Below, piece by piece: positions 1 through 7,746 of a DNA stretch of 31,746 bases. Origin of the DNA: an uncultured Collinsella sp. (GTDB lineage: Bacteria > Actinomycetota > Coriobacteriia > Coriobacteriales > Coriobacteriaceae); the NCBI GenBank assembly GCA_902475785.1, contig CABSAN010000021.1:1-31746 (forward strand), read 5' to 3'. The translations under genes were made by a program, and so were the position numbers. Positions within the stretch are counted from its first letter, which is position 1; each line of letters opens with the position of its first letter. A model generated the notes under the pieces. That model worked only from the letters and a program-made list of their open reading frames with translations, made no database searches and was not told the origin of the DNA.

Positions 1-280
1 GCGCGATAAGCGTGGAGAGCACCATGACCGCAAACGAGGTGACGATCAGGGGCAGAGCGCCGGTATAAGGCAGGCCGTTTTCGGCCGTGTTGGCCAGGTC
101 CCACTTGGTGCCGGTGAAAAACTCGACGACCGAGACGCCGTCCTTGAGAAAAGCCGAGAGGCCCTTTTGGGCGACCATAACGATGAGCGCGGCAACGACA
201 AGCGTCACGAGCGCTACGCACGCACCCGTGACGCCCAGACCCACGTTCTCAAGGTCGCGCTTTGGCAGCTGTTTTGCCAT
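1..280 (-). CDS. pstC: PstC phosphate ABC transporter permease, N-terminal part (runs off the left edge)
   Basis: This is the first 93 codons of an inner-membrane permease that, with PstA, forms the channel of the high-affinity phosphate importer fed by PstS. Translating the minus strand from the ATG at 280 gives MAKQLPKRDLENVG, a hydrophobic first membrane segment rich in Val/Ala/Leu, then FTGTKWDL and GALPLIVTS. The FTG-x-W and ALPLI-x-(T/G)S stretches are typical of PstC N-termini. A GGAAAGG ribosome-binding site lies 5 bases before the ATG. The gene starts 24 bases after the pstS stop, so the two form one operon (usual order pstS-C-A-B). The reading frame is open to the window edge; the missing part lies to the left. 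The family call is firm, but the length cannot be judged. Confidence 0.85.
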   Translation of the reverse strand, partial: MAKQLPKRDLENVGLGVTGACVALVTLVVAALIVMVAQKGLSAFLKDGVSVVEFFTGTKWDLANTAENGLPYTGALPLIVTSFAVMVLSTLIA

Positions 281-304
281 TGCAAACCTTTCCGGGGCGG
301 TTAC

Positions 305-1243
305 TTATTTAGCAGAGACCTTGCCGCTGGCGTCCTTGACGACCTTCATGGCAGAGACGGGGATAAAGCCTTGCTCCTCGACGAGCTTGCCCTGGACGTC
401 GTCGGAAAGCATGAACTCCAGGAAGGCCTTGGTGGCCTCGTCGGCGTCCTTTGCGCAGTACATGTGCTCGGTAGCCCAGATCTTAAAGGAGTCGTCGGTG
501 ACGTTTGCGCTCTTGGGCTCCACGCCCTCGACCTTGATGGCGTTGAACTTGGAGTCATCGAAGTGCGAGAAGTCGAGGTAGGAGATGGCGTTGTCGGTGC
601 TGCCCATCTGAGTCTGAACATCGCCGGACTTGTCGAGCTCGGCGTCGCCCTTAAAGTCGACGGCCTCATCGCCAAAGACGGCGGCCTCGAAGGTAGCGCG
701 GGTGCCGGAACCGGCCTTGCGGTTGAGAACGACGATCTTGGCGTCGTCGCCGCCGACCTCCTTCCAGTTGGTGATCTGGCCGGAGAAGATGCCCTTGAGC
801 TGCTCAAGGGACAGGTCGTCGACCGTCACGTTCTTGGAGACGACGGGACCCATGCCCACGACGGCGACCTCGTGGTCGACGAGGTTCTTGACCTGGTCGG
901 CCTCGAGCTTGGTCTCGGCGAAGACGTCGGAGTTACCGATGGTGACGGTGCCGGCAGCGACAGCGGTCAGGCCCTTGCCCGAACCGTTGCCCGAGCCGGA
1001 GACGGAGACGTCGGGGTTGGCATCCATGAACTTCTCGGCAGCGGCCTCGACGAGAGCCTGGAACGAGGAGGCACCGTCGTAGGTCACCTCGCCGGAGACG
1101 GACTCGGCAGCAGTGGCGCTACCCTTGTCGGCGGCATCGGATGCGCCGGAGCCGCCGCAACCAACGAGACCGAGACCGACGATGCTGGCAAGACCACCAG
1201 CGAGGCCGAGGAACTGACGACGAGAATAAGCCTGATCGAGCAT
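305..1243 (-). CDS. pstS: PstS phosphate-binding lipoprotein
   Basis: This is the extracytoplasmic phosphate receptor of the PstSCAB importer, 312 residues. The N-terminus contains SRRQFLGLAGG followed by a hydrophobic stretch and LVGC/GGSG. This reads as a twin-arginine export signal merged with a lipobox, so the protein is probably a Tat-exported lipoprotein anchored through the Cys. The mature part has the PBP-like-2 family hallmarks: GSGNGSGKG near the start, GMGPVVSKNV in the middle, and NRKAGSGTRATFE, the Ser-Gly-x-Arg phosphate-contacting segment. The start at 1243 was chosen because GAAAGGAAG stands just upstream and the signal peptide begins there; an in-frame start at 1333 would put 30 unrelated residues before the signal. 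pstC follows immediately. A candidate Pho box lies about 150 bases upstream. Confidence 0.93.
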   Translation of the reverse strand: MLDQAYSRRQFLGLAGGLASIVGLGLVGCGGSGASDAADKGSATAAESVSGEVTYDGASSFQALVEAAAEKFMDANPDVSVSGSGNGSGKGLTAVAAGTVTIGNSDVFAETKLEADQVKNLVDHEVAVVGMGPVVSKNVTVDDLSLEQLKGIFSGQITNWKEVGGDDAKIVVLNRKAGSGTRATFEAAVFGDEAVDFKGDAELDKSGDVQTQMGSTDNAISYLDFSHFDDSKFNAIKVEGVEPKSANVTDDSFKIWATEHMYCAKDADEATKAFLEFMLSDDVQGKLVEEQGFIPVSAMKVVKDASGKVSAK

Positions 1244-1389
1244 GATCTTCCTTTCGTACATGCGAATCGCGGGCACCCTGCCCGCTTTGCTGTTTGGAAA
1301 GATACGACCCCGACCGGGCAGCACCCGCGCCAACTGCGGTTTCTTACGGGCATTTGATAAACCCTTACCGCAAGCGCGGCCCAGCCTTT

Positions 1390-1406
1390 ACAAACGAATA
1401 ACAAAC
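1390..1406 (-). promoter_or_regulatory. Candidate Pho box upstream of pstS
   Basis: On the minus strand two identical GTTTGT hexamers are spaced exactly 11 bases start to start (GTTTGT-TATTC-GTTTGT). Direct repeats with an 11-base period are the known layout of PhoP/PhoB boxes in front of phosphate genes, and this site lies about 150 bases before the pstS ATG. Only two units are clear and no strong -10 was assigned, so this remains a candidate. Confidence 0.4.
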
Positions 1407-1447
1407 CCGCCGCCAAACATGGCCAGTCTTTTACACCAATAAAAACG

Positions 1448-1516
1448 AAGTTGCGGTGAAATAGTTCCTGCTTGGCCATCAAATGGCCCATTCTAGGAAC
1501 TATTCCACCGCAACTT
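1448..1516. repeat. Palindromic repeat family A, copy 1
   Basis: This is an imperfect inverted repeat with 22-base arms (AAGTTGCGGTGAAATAGTTC and its complement, one mismatch). The arms enclose a second small hairpin, GGCCAT-CAA-ATGGCC, at 1474-1488. Related elements occur at 4724-4784 and 10903-10970. It lies between the 3' end of pepV and the promoter region of pstS, so it could also end pepV transcription, although no T-tract follows. The family looks like a REP/MITE-type intergenic element. Confidence 0.8.
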
Positions 1517-1537
1517 AGATTGGGAAACCGCGAAACC

Positions 1538-2974
1538 TTAAAGCTCTAATTCATTCAAACGGAGGATCGCAACGATATAGATCTTGAGCGCTTGCTTGAG
1601 CTGTTCCTCGTTGGCGCACTCGTTGGGGCCGTGCATCTGGCCGCCCCACGCGGGCAGCTCAAGGCCGGTCTCCTCGGGGCCAAACGACACGGCGCGGGCA
1701 AAGTTGCGTGCGTACGTGCCACCGCCCATGGCGAAGGGCTCGGCATGCTTACCCGTAAACTCGTTATAGGTGTCAATCAGCGCCCTCACGGCCGGGTCGT
1801 CGGCCGAAACTGAGAACGGCACCTTGGCGCGACCCACGCGATACGTTACACCAAAGCGGCCCACGAGCGGCTCGAGCTGTTCACAGATGGTATCGGCGCT
1901 CGTGCTGTCGGGGAAGCGCACGTCGATGACCTGCTCGATGTGGCCATCCGCCACACGGATGACGCCGGGGTTGCACGTGAGCGGGCCAAACGCGGGGCTC
2001 GTCGCGTCGATACCCAGGCCGCGGCCATAGGCGTCCGCATGTACAAAGGCCAGAAACTTGACAAACTCGTGCTCGGCAGGCGTCAGCAGGCGCTCGCCGC
2101 GGGCGCCAAACGCATCCTCGACCTCGCGCAGGTACGTCACGATCAGGCCGACGGCGTTGATCGTCCCCTCGGGCATCGAGGCATGACCGCCAATGCCGTG
2201 GGCGAAAATCTGCGCATGCCCGTTATCGAGTGCCGTGATCTCCAGGCGGTCGGCGTTCTCAACGGGCGCCGGCAGCTCATCGACGGCAATCGCAAGCTCG
2301 CAGATAGACTGCGACGGAATAGCGTTGCTCGCCTCGGCGCCGTTCCACGACACAATGCGCCCGCCGTCGATCTTGGAGCTCACAAACGTCGCCCCAAACT
2401 GGCCCTTCTCGGCATTGCAGACCGGGAACTCGGCATCGGGCGTAAACAGAAAGTCGGGATCTGCGTGGTTCTCCAGATAATGGTGAACGTCGGACATGCC
2501 CACTTCCTCATCGCAGCCCAGCAGCGCGCGGAAGGTATAGCGCGGCACAATGCCGTGCTTGAGCAGATAGGCGCCGGCGTAGAGCGACAGCACGGCCGGA
2601 CCCTTGTCGTCGATTACGCCGCGACCGAGCAGCCAGCCCTCGCGGCGCTCCATCGCAAACGGATCGGTATTCCAGCCGGGGCCGGCGGGCACCACGTCCA
2701 CGTGGCAGATGGTCGCGAGTTGTTTGTCACCGCGACCCGGGATATCGGCAATGCCCACGTAGCCCTCGTCGTCACTTGTCTGGTAGCCGAGCTTCTGCGC
2801 GATGCCGAGCGCGCAGTCGAGCGCGTCACGAACCGGACGGCCAAACGGCGCGCCGGGCTCCGCATTGGCAGAAACCGCCACGGACGGATAGCTCACCAGC
2901 TGCTCGATATCGGCGACGACATCCTCCCAGACCTCGTCGACATACTCGGTAACGCTCTGCTCCACCTGATTCAT
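1538..2974 (-). CDS. pepV: M20-family dipeptidase (PepV-like)
   Basis: This is a cytoplasmic zinc dipeptidase of 478 residues, the usual PepV length. Family landmarks appear in order: ATICHVDVVPAGPGW (metal-binding His and the following Asp), GRGVIDDKGP (bridging Asp), LLGCDEEVGMSD (catalytic Glu pair), FTPDAEFPV (metal Asp), a central lid region, and a C-terminal GGGTYARN...GPNECANEEQL segment with the last metal-binding His in GQMHGPNE. It is expected to cleave dipeptides and similar unbranched peptide substrates. The start at 2974 was chosen for the strong AAGGAGG site just upstream; a start at 2992 lies before that site. It follows the HAD gene by 53 bases on the same strand, so the two are probably cotranscribed. 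Confidence 0.9.
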   Translation of the reverse strand: MNQVEQSVTEYVDEVWEDVVADIEQLVSYPSVAVSANAEPGAPFGRPVRDALDCALGIAQKLGYQTSDDEGYVGIADIPGRGDKQLATICHVDVVPAGPGWNTDPFAMERREGWLLGRGVIDDKGPAVLSLYAGAYLLKHGIVPRYTFRALLGCDEEVGMSDVHHYLENHADPDFLFTPDAEFPVCNAEKGQFGATFVSSKIDGGRIVSWNGAEASNAIPSQSICELAIAVDELPAPVENADRLEITALDNGHAQIFAHGIGGHASMPEGTINAVGLIVTYLREVEDAFGARGERLLTPAEHEFVKFLAFVHADAYGRGLGIDATSPAFGPLTCNPGVIRVADGHIEQVIDVRFPDSTSADTICEQLEPLVGRFGVTYRVGRAKVPFSVSADDPAVRALIDTYNEFTGKHAEPFAMGGGTYARNFARAVSFGPEETGLELPAWGGQMHGPNECANEEQLKQALKIYIVAILRLNELEL

Positions 2975-3027
2975 GGACGACCTCCTTACCAATGGGGGGC
3001 AAGTGTGCCGCCCCTCACATCAAGTAC

Positions 3028-3690
3028 TTATATAGCGAAAAGTTTAGCAAGCTCGGCCACCGAATGCACCACCGCATCGGCGCCCGCTGCCTCGTGCTCG
3101 CCCGGCGCCGCCGCGCCCGAATAGATGCCAATACACGGCACGCCCATCGCGTGCGCGCCCTCCACGTCATTAAAGCGGTCGCCGATCATCACGGCCTCGT
3201 CAGCAGTCGCGCCGAGCGCCGCCAGCGCATCGCGGACCGAATCCGCCTTGGTCTCGCGTCCCTGTGGCGGATTCATGCCGACCACGGCCTCAAACTGAGA
3301 AAGCCCCAGCTCATGCACCATGTCGATGCACTTTGCCTCCATGCGCGACGTCGCCACGGCCACACGCTTGCCCTGGGCGGCCAGCCCGTCGAGCAGCTCG
3401 GGGATCCCATCGAACACGGGGTACTCTTCCGGACCCAGCTCGTCAAAAAAGGCGCGGTACTCATCGGCCACCACCAGCGACTCCTCGCGCGAGAAGCCGT
3501 AAAAGTCGTGGAAGCTCTTCCACAGCGGAGGCCCGATCATACGGCGCAAGTCACCCATCTGCGCCTCCGTAAACCCACGCGCAGCCAGCGTCTTGCGCGT
3601 CGAGGTCATCACCGCCCGACCCGTATCGGCCACCGTGCCGTCAAAATCGAACAACACGACCGGCCGTTTGCCTATCTCCAACGCCTCCAT
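3028..3690 (-). CDS. HAD-superfamily phosphatase (phosphoglycolate phosphatase-like)
   Basis: This is a haloacid dehalogenase-type hydrolase of about 220 residues. Motif I is FDFDGTVADTG, with the nucleophile Asp and the acid/base Asp two residues later. The helical cap follows, then motif II VATSRM, a motif III Lys in ETKAD, and motif IV MIGDRFNDVEGA with its acidic metal ligands. The helical cap places it with PGP/beta-phosphoglucomutase-like enzymes that act on small phosphorylated metabolites; the substrate cannot be read from the sequence. GAGGA lies 6 bases before the ATG at 3690; the ATG at 3696 and a GTG at 3723 are possible but less well spaced. It is the first gene of an operon with pepV and is transcribed away from degV. 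Confidence 0.85.
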   Translation of the reverse strand: MEALEIGKRPVVLFDFDGTVADTGRAVMTSTRKTLAARGFTEAQMGDLRRMIGPPLWKSFHDFYGFSREESLVVADEYRAFFDELGPEEYPVFDGIPELLDGLAAQGKRVAVATSRMEAKCIDMVHELGLSQFEAVVGMNPPQGRETKADSVRDALAALGATADEAVMIGDRFNDVEGAHAMGVPCIGIYSGAAAPGEHEAAGADAVVHSVAELAKLFAI

Positions 3691-3739
3691 CGGCATTCCT
3701 CTTCCCCAGTTGACGATTTCCACACCGACACTTCAAACT

Positions 3740-3760
3740 GTTGACTATTCAACAATTGAA
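3740..3760. promoter_or_regulatory. Overlapping inverted repeats in the HAD/degV divergent promoter region
   Basis: GTTGA-CTAT-TCAAC (3740-3753) overlaps TTCAA-CAA-TTGAA (3748-3760). Both are perfect short inverted repeats. They lie over the likely degV promoter (TTGACT at 3741-3746, AGTAAT at 3764-3769, spacer 17) and within 70 bases of the HAD start. This is the look of a MarR-type or similar operator controlling two divergent genes; the regulator is not in the window. Confidence 0.45.
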
Positions 3761-3769
3761 CCTAGTAAT
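3741..3769 (+). promoter_or_regulatory. Likely sigma-70 promoter of the first degV gene
   Basis: TTGACT (5 of 6 to the -35 consensus), a 17-base spacer and AGTAAT (4 of 6 to the -10 consensus), about 78 bases before the ATG. The overlapping inverted repeats at 3740-3760 cover its -35 box and spacer. Confidence 0.4.
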
Positions 3770-3846
3770 GTGGAACGACTCTACTATACTTGTCGCACTT
3801 TGCTCTCAGAAGGCGGCGCGCAAGCGCCCCAACGAAAGGTGCAATT

Positions 3847-4707
3847 ATGTCTTTTGCCATCATAACTGACTCCACGTCGGACATCTCCCCTGCCCGCGCC
3901 CAAGAGCTCGGCATTTACGTGATTCCGCTGCATGTGATTATCGAGGGTGAGGACCTGCTCGACCAGGTACAGATTACCGCCCAGGAATACGTCGCCCGCA
4001 TGGCTGGCTCCGAGCAGTTGCCGCACACCTCGCAGCCGAGCGCCGGCGAATTCAAGGCACTCTTTGACCGCGTGCTCGCCGACGGCCACGATAGCGCCAT
4101 CTTTATCTCGCTGTGCAGCGAGTGGTCCGCCTGCTATGCCAACGCCAACCTGACGGCCGAGACCCACGAGCTCGACGTGCGCTGCATCGATTCGCGCACC
4201 GGTTCGGGTGCCGAAGGCCTGCTGGTGGAGTACGCGCTCGCCATGCGCGAGGACGGTCGCAGCCTGGACGAGACCGAGGCACAGATCCGCGCGACGCTGC
4301 CAGACGCACACCTGCTGCTGATTCCGCGCACACTCGAGAACCTGGTCAAGAACGGCCGCGCACCTAAACTCGCCGGCCAGCTCACTCAGATGCTCAACAT
4401 TCGCCTGGCCGTTTCGCCGGAGTGGAAATCGGGCGAGATCAAGGCCATCAAAAAGGGCCGCGGTGCCAAGCGCATCGTTGCAAACACCATGGCTGGCTGC
4501 CTCGAGTTTTTGACCGAGCACCCGGGCTCCAGCGTGCGCGTGCTCACGACCGGTGCTGCCGAGGAGCAGGAGCTCGTTAACCAAGCGCTCGCAGGCCAAG
4601 ACTACGTAGACGCCGGCACCGGCCCCATTGGCTGCACCATCGCCACCCACGTGGGCGTCGACGCCATCGCCATCAGCTACTGCCCCCGCTACCAGCCAAC
4701 TCGCTAG
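3847..4707 (+). CDS. DegV family fatty-acid-binding protein (first of two)
   Basis: This is a 286-residue DegV protein. The family binds a fatty acid in a cleft between two domains; members of the FakB type present it to the FakA kinase. The N-terminus FAIITDSTSDISPA, the TSQPSAGEF segment (equivalent of the TSQPS fatty-acid carboxylate loop) and VRCIDSRTGSGAEGLLV are DegV signatures. A serine/glycine-rich loop (usually SG-x-SGTY) is altered here to SLCSEWSACY. The start at 3847 follows GAAAGGTG; the upstream in-frame start at 3790 lies before that site. No fakA is visible nearby. The gene is divergent from the HAD-pepV operon. Its 3' end is followed by repeat A copy 2. Confidence 0.9.
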   Translation: MSFAIITDSTSDISPARAQELGIYVIPLHVIIEGEDLLDQVQITAQEYVARMAGSEQLPHTSQPSAGEFKALFDRVLADGHDSAIFISLCSEWSACYANANLTAETHELDVRCIDSRTGSGAEGLLVEYALAMREDGRSLDETEAQIRATLPDAHLLLIPRTLENLVKNGRAPKLAGQLTQMLNIRLAVSPEWKSGEIKAIKKGRGAKRIVANTMAGCLEFLTEHPGSSVRVLTTGAAEEQELVNQALAGQDYVDAGTGPIGCTIATHVGVDAIAISYCPRYQPTR

Positions 4708-4723
4708 GAACGCCCACATCAGA

Positions 4724-4784
4724 TGCGGTGAAATAGGGACTGTTTTTGGCTTATCGGCCGCAAATCAATCCCTATTCCACCGCA
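4724..4784. repeat. Palindromic repeat family A, copy 2
   Basis: The arms are TGCGGTGAAATAGGGA (4724-4739) and TCCCTATTCCACCGCA (4769-4784), with a single mismatch. Compared with copy 1 the inner part of the stem is changed on both sides (GTTCC/GGAAC becomes GGGA/TCCC), so pairing is kept. It lies between the convergent ends of degV and the yafQ-like toxin gene and may act as a bidirectional 3' end structure. Confidence 0.8.
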
Positions 4785-4800
4785 ACTTAGAAATCGGCGA

Positions 4801-5109
4801 TCAGCCCAGCGGACCCTGAAAAAGCTCCTGATGAGTGCCCATTCGCACCAGCCTGATCACTGGGTTAGTCTTATGGGGCAGATATAGAACAACCACATCG
4901 ACCAAGCCATCGGATAGGTGGAAATCGATGTGGCCGTTGTAGTTTCCGCCCGGGTTTGAGAGCTCGTGGGCGCCGCACTCCGCTGGAAGCGACCCATGGG
5001 CCACAAGCTCTGCAACCGCCGCTTTAAACTCACTCTTTAGCTGCGGATGGATGCGCATCGTCCGTTTGTAATCCGCCTTAAACTGAGCCTCGACTTTAAT
5101 CTCAAACAT
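4801..5109 (-). CDS. YafQ-family RelE-type toxin (mRNA interferase)
   Basis: This is a 102-residue RelE/ParE-superfamily toxin. The segments FKADYKRTMR, the His in AHELSNPGG, GHIDFHLSDGLV, VVVLYL and RLVRMGTHQELF align in order with the YafQ family, where His and Asp residues in these positions carry out ribosome-dependent mRNA cleavage. All of the usual histidines are present, so the toxin looks intact. It starts 2 bases after the stop of the antitoxin gene, the normal order for this family. The assignment to YafQ rather than another RelE branch rests on the G-x-x-D-x-H pattern and the C-terminal GTH. Confidence 0.87.
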   Translation of the reverse strand: MFEIKVEAQFKADYKRTMRIHPQLKSEFKAAVAELVAHGSLPAECGAHELSNPGGNYNGHIDFHLSDGLVDVVVLYLPHKTNPVIRLVRMGTHQELFQGPLG

Positions 5110-5111
5110 CG

Positions 5112-5411
5112 CTAGTCCTCATCGAGGAACGACATAAGCTCATCAGCGTCGTTGAATGACGGGCTATCGTCCGGCAAAATCCCCAACTCATGAGCCTCGG
5201 CGATTACCATGGCACGCCTCGTCGCCTCGTTGGGCACTTCCGCCCTTCCTACAATCTCAAAAGGAATCTTTCGCTGATTTACAAGCTGCCGAACGGCAAG
5301 ATTGAGATAGGAATTGAGGCTGAGGCCGACCGAATCCAAGAACTCAGTCGCCTGCTCCTTGAGCCCCTCTTCGATGCGAACCGTCGTAGGCTTAACCGTT
5401 GCAGTAGACAT
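5112..5411 (-). CDS. RelB/DinJ-family antitoxin
   Basis: This is a 99-residue partner of the downstream YafQ-like toxin. The N-terminal part (TVRIEEGLKEQATEFLDSVGLSL and the following LNLAVRQLV) reads as a ribbon-helix-helix DNA-binding domain, as in DinJ. The C-terminal part (ADELMSFLDED) is the acidic tail expected to wrap and neutralise the toxin. The start at 5411 has GAGGAGG 6 bases upstream; the frame continues to 5504, but those 31 residues lie before that site and look like leader sequence. A TATACT -10-like element is present upstream (minus strand, 5443-5448), without a convincing -35. Such antitoxins usually repress their own operon. Confidence 0.87.
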   Translation of the reverse strand: MSTATVKPTTVRIEEGLKEQATEFLDSVGLSLNSYLNLAVRQLVNQRKIPFEIVGRAEVPNEATRRAMVIAEAHELGILPDDSPSFNDADELMSFLDED

Positions 5412-5525
5412 ACGCGACCTCCTCGCCCTCGTCTTTTGCATCAGTATACCCAATATAAATGGCAAACTGACGTTAGATAGCATCAGATTGCCATACATAT
5501 TCATATCGCGGTGGGCACGATTGCC

Positions 5526-6284
5526 CTACATCAGCCCGCTCAGGGCAATGTCGACGGCTTCGTTGAGGTCGTCGGTGATGTGTACGAGCTCGGGATCGAG
5601 CGGACTGATCATACCGGCGTCCATCACCGGGCCGTTGAGCCAGTCGAACAGGCCCTGCCAGTACTCGGTGCCCACCAAAACGAGCGGCATGCGCTTGACC
5701 TTGTGCGTCTGCACCAGCGTGAGCACCTCGAACATCTCGTCGAGCGTACCAAAACCTCCGGGAAACACGATGGCGCCCGAGCTGTATTTGACGAACATGG
5801 TCTTGCGCACAAAGAAGTAACGGAAGTCCATACCGAGGTTCACATATTTGTTGAGCCCATGCTCGTGCGGCAGCTCAATGCCCAAACCAACTGACTTGCC
5901 GTTGACGCTCGCCGCTCCCCTGTTGGCCGCTTCCATGATGCCGGGACCGCCACCGGTGATAACCGCCACGCCGCGCTGGGCAATCTTGCGCCCGACCGTG
6001 CGCGCCGCCTTGTAGAGCGGATCGGTCTTGGGCGTGCGGGCGCTGCCGAAGATGGTCACTGCGGGTCCGAGCTCGGCCAGCGCGCCAAAGCCATCGACAA
6101 ACTCTGCCTGAATGCGCAGCACGCGCCAGGGGTCGGCGTGCAGCCAGTCGGTTGAATCCTCGGGCGCCAGCAGGTTGGCGTAGGTGTTGTCCTTGGGAAT
6201 CATAGGGCCGCGCATGACCACGGGACCGCGGCGGTACGTCTCGTCGTAGGCCGGCTCGCCCTCGACGCTCTCATTCTTAATCAT
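5526..6284 (-). CDS. LOG family protein (TIGR00730-type Rossmann-fold nucleotide hydrolase)
   Basis: This is a 252-residue protein with the LOG (formerly 'lysine decarboxylase') signature. GGGPGIMEAANRGA and VFPGGFGTLDEMFEVL contain the PGGxGTxxE active-site motif that binds nucleoside 5'-monophosphates and releases the base. The N-terminal ~70 residues precede the Rossmann core (VTIFGSARTPK) and make it longer than the ~190-residue short LOG forms. Known members hydrolyse cytokinin ribotides or AMP-like nucleotides; the physiological substrate here is unknown. AGGAG lies 7 bases before the ATG. A short hairpin GGGCA-CGAT-TGCCC (5513-5526) overlaps the end of the gene. Confidence 0.88.
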   Translation of the reverse strand: MIKNESVEGEPAYDETYRRGPVVMRGPMIPKDNTYANLLAPEDSTDWLHADPWRVLRIQAEFVDGFGALAELGPAVTIFGSARTPKTDPLYKAARTVGRKIAQRGVAVITGGGPGIMEAANRGAASVNGKSVGLGIELPHEHGLNKYVNLGMDFRYFFVRKTMFVKYSSGAIVFPGGFGTLDEMFEVLTLVQTHKVKRMPLVLVGTEYWQGLFDWLNGPVMDAGMISPLDPELVHITDDLNEAVDIALSGLM

Positions 6285-6494
6285 GGGATACTCCTATCGA
6301 AAATAGAAATGGGCGGGGTCGACGCCATGCGCCAAACACCCGCCCGAACATCAACTATTCGGTATGGTACCCACGATGCATCAAGCGCTTGCAAGCTATC
6401 GGTCAGCGGTCGCGCAACCGTGTTAGCAAACGCGACGACCGGCCGACGCTCGCCCTTTGCCGTTGCCCGCGCTCCGTACGCGTCCGCGCCGCCC

Positions 6495-7634
6495 TTAGTA
6501 ATCCACCGCCGCAGGACTGTTCATCCAATCGCTCACAAACGCGCCGTAGCGGCCCTCAATAATGGCCTGGCGGGCACGCTGCATAAGGTTGAGCAGGTAG
6601 TAGATGTTGTGCATCGACAGCAGAATGCCGCCGAGCATCTCCTTCTGCGTGACCATGTGGCGGATGAGCGCGCGGCTGTAGCCGCCCGTGCACACCGGGC
6701 AGGTGCAGGTGGGGTCGATGGGGCCGTCGTCGTGCGCAAAGCGCGCGTTGCGAAAGTTAAGGCGACCCTCACTGGAGAACGCCGTACCCATGCGGCCGGT
6801 GCGCGTCGGCAGCACGCAGTCGAACATGTCGATGCCCACGCCAACGCCGCGCACGAGCGTGGTAGGGTTACCGACGCCCATGAGGTAGCGCGGCTTGTGC
6901 TTAGGCATGTACTCGGAAACCAGCGGCGCCAGCGTCTCGAACATGGTCTCGTGGTCCTCGCCCACCGAGTAGCCGCCGATGCCATAGCCGGGGAAGTCGC
7001 CGCACTCCTCCAGGTGGCGCAGCGAGCGCAGGCGCAGGTCCAGATGCATGCCGCCCTGGACGATGCCAAAGAGCGCCTGGTCATCGCGGGTGTGAGCCTT
7101 GTAGCAGCGCTCGGCCCACATACTCGACAGCTCAACGGCGCGCTCGACGTAGGCACGCGTGGCGGGATAGCCCGGGCACTGGTCGAGCTGCATGCAGATG
7201 TCGGAGCCGAGCTTCATGGCGATTTCCATGTTGTCCTCGGGCGTCCAGAACACGTGGCGGCCGTCGTAATCGTTGACGATAAAGCGCACGCCCTCGTCGG
7301 TGAGCTTGACGGCGTCGTTGTGGCTGAAGACCTGGAAACCGCCCGAGTCGGTGAGGATGGGGCCGTGCCAGTTCATAAACTTGTGCAGTCCGCCCAGCTC
7401 GGCGATGGTGTCCTCGCCGGGACGCATGGACAGGTGGTAGGTGTTGGCGAGCACGATCTGCGCACCGAGCTGCTTAACGGTCTCGGTGGGGATGCCCTTG
7501 ACGTTTGCCTTGGTGCCCACAGGCATAAAGATCGGTGTCTCGATGTCGCCGTGCGGGGTATGCAGCACGCCGGCGCGCGCGTGCGTCGTCGGATCCTCGG
7601 CGATTAGGTCGAATTTAAAGAGATTCTGGTCCAT
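6495..7634 (-). CDS. tgt: Queuine/preQ1 tRNA-guanine transglycosylase
   Basis: This is a cytoplasmic enzyme of 379 residues, standard for bacterial Tgt. It swaps guanine 34 of GUN-anticodon tRNAs for preQ1 in the queuosine pathway. ILTDSGGFQVFS carries the general-base Asp, FDCVLPTRTGRMG the nucleophilic Asp and substrate-tRNA loop, and CTCPVCTGGYSRALIRH the zinc-binding Cys residues with the downstream His. The start at 7634 has AAGGAG 9 bases upstream. The companion genes queA and queH lie 4 kb away on the same strand and not in the same operon. A perfect TATAAT lies about 40 bases upstream. Confidence 0.96.
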   Translation of the reverse strand: MDQNLFKFDLIAEDPTTHARAGVLHTPHGDIETPIFMPVGTKANVKGIPTETVKQLGAQIVLANTYHLSMRPGEDTIAELGGLHKFMNWHGPILTDSGGFQVFSHNDAVKLTDEGVRFIVNDYDGRHVFWTPEDNMEIAMKLGSDICMQLDQCPGYPATRAYVERAVELSSMWAERCYKAHTRDDQALFGIVQGGMHLDLRLRSLRHLEECGDFPGYGIGGYSVGEDHETMFETLAPLVSEYMPKHKPRYLMGVGNPTTLVRGVGVGIDMFDCVLPTRTGRMGTAFSSEGRLNFRNARFAHDDGPIDPTCTCPVCTGGYSRALIRHMVTQKEMLGGILLSMHNIYYLLNLMQRARQAIIEGRYGAFVSDWMNSPAAVDY

Positions 7635-7671
7635 AAACTGGAACTCCTTGGTTGCGGTTCATACGCAGACC

Positions 7672-7677
7672 ATTATA
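7672..7677 (-). promoter_or_regulatory. Probable -10 box of tgt
   Basis: The minus strand reads CCCGTATAATGG, a perfect TATAAT about 38 bases before the tgt ATG. No good TTGACA-like element stands 16-18 bases upstream, so the promoter may need an activator, or the match may be chance. Confidence 0.4.
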
Positions 7678-7746
7678 CGGGCAACCCGCAAGAAGCACCG
7701 ACTCGACAGAAACTGGTGCAAAGGGGTCATAGTCATTGGGATCATT

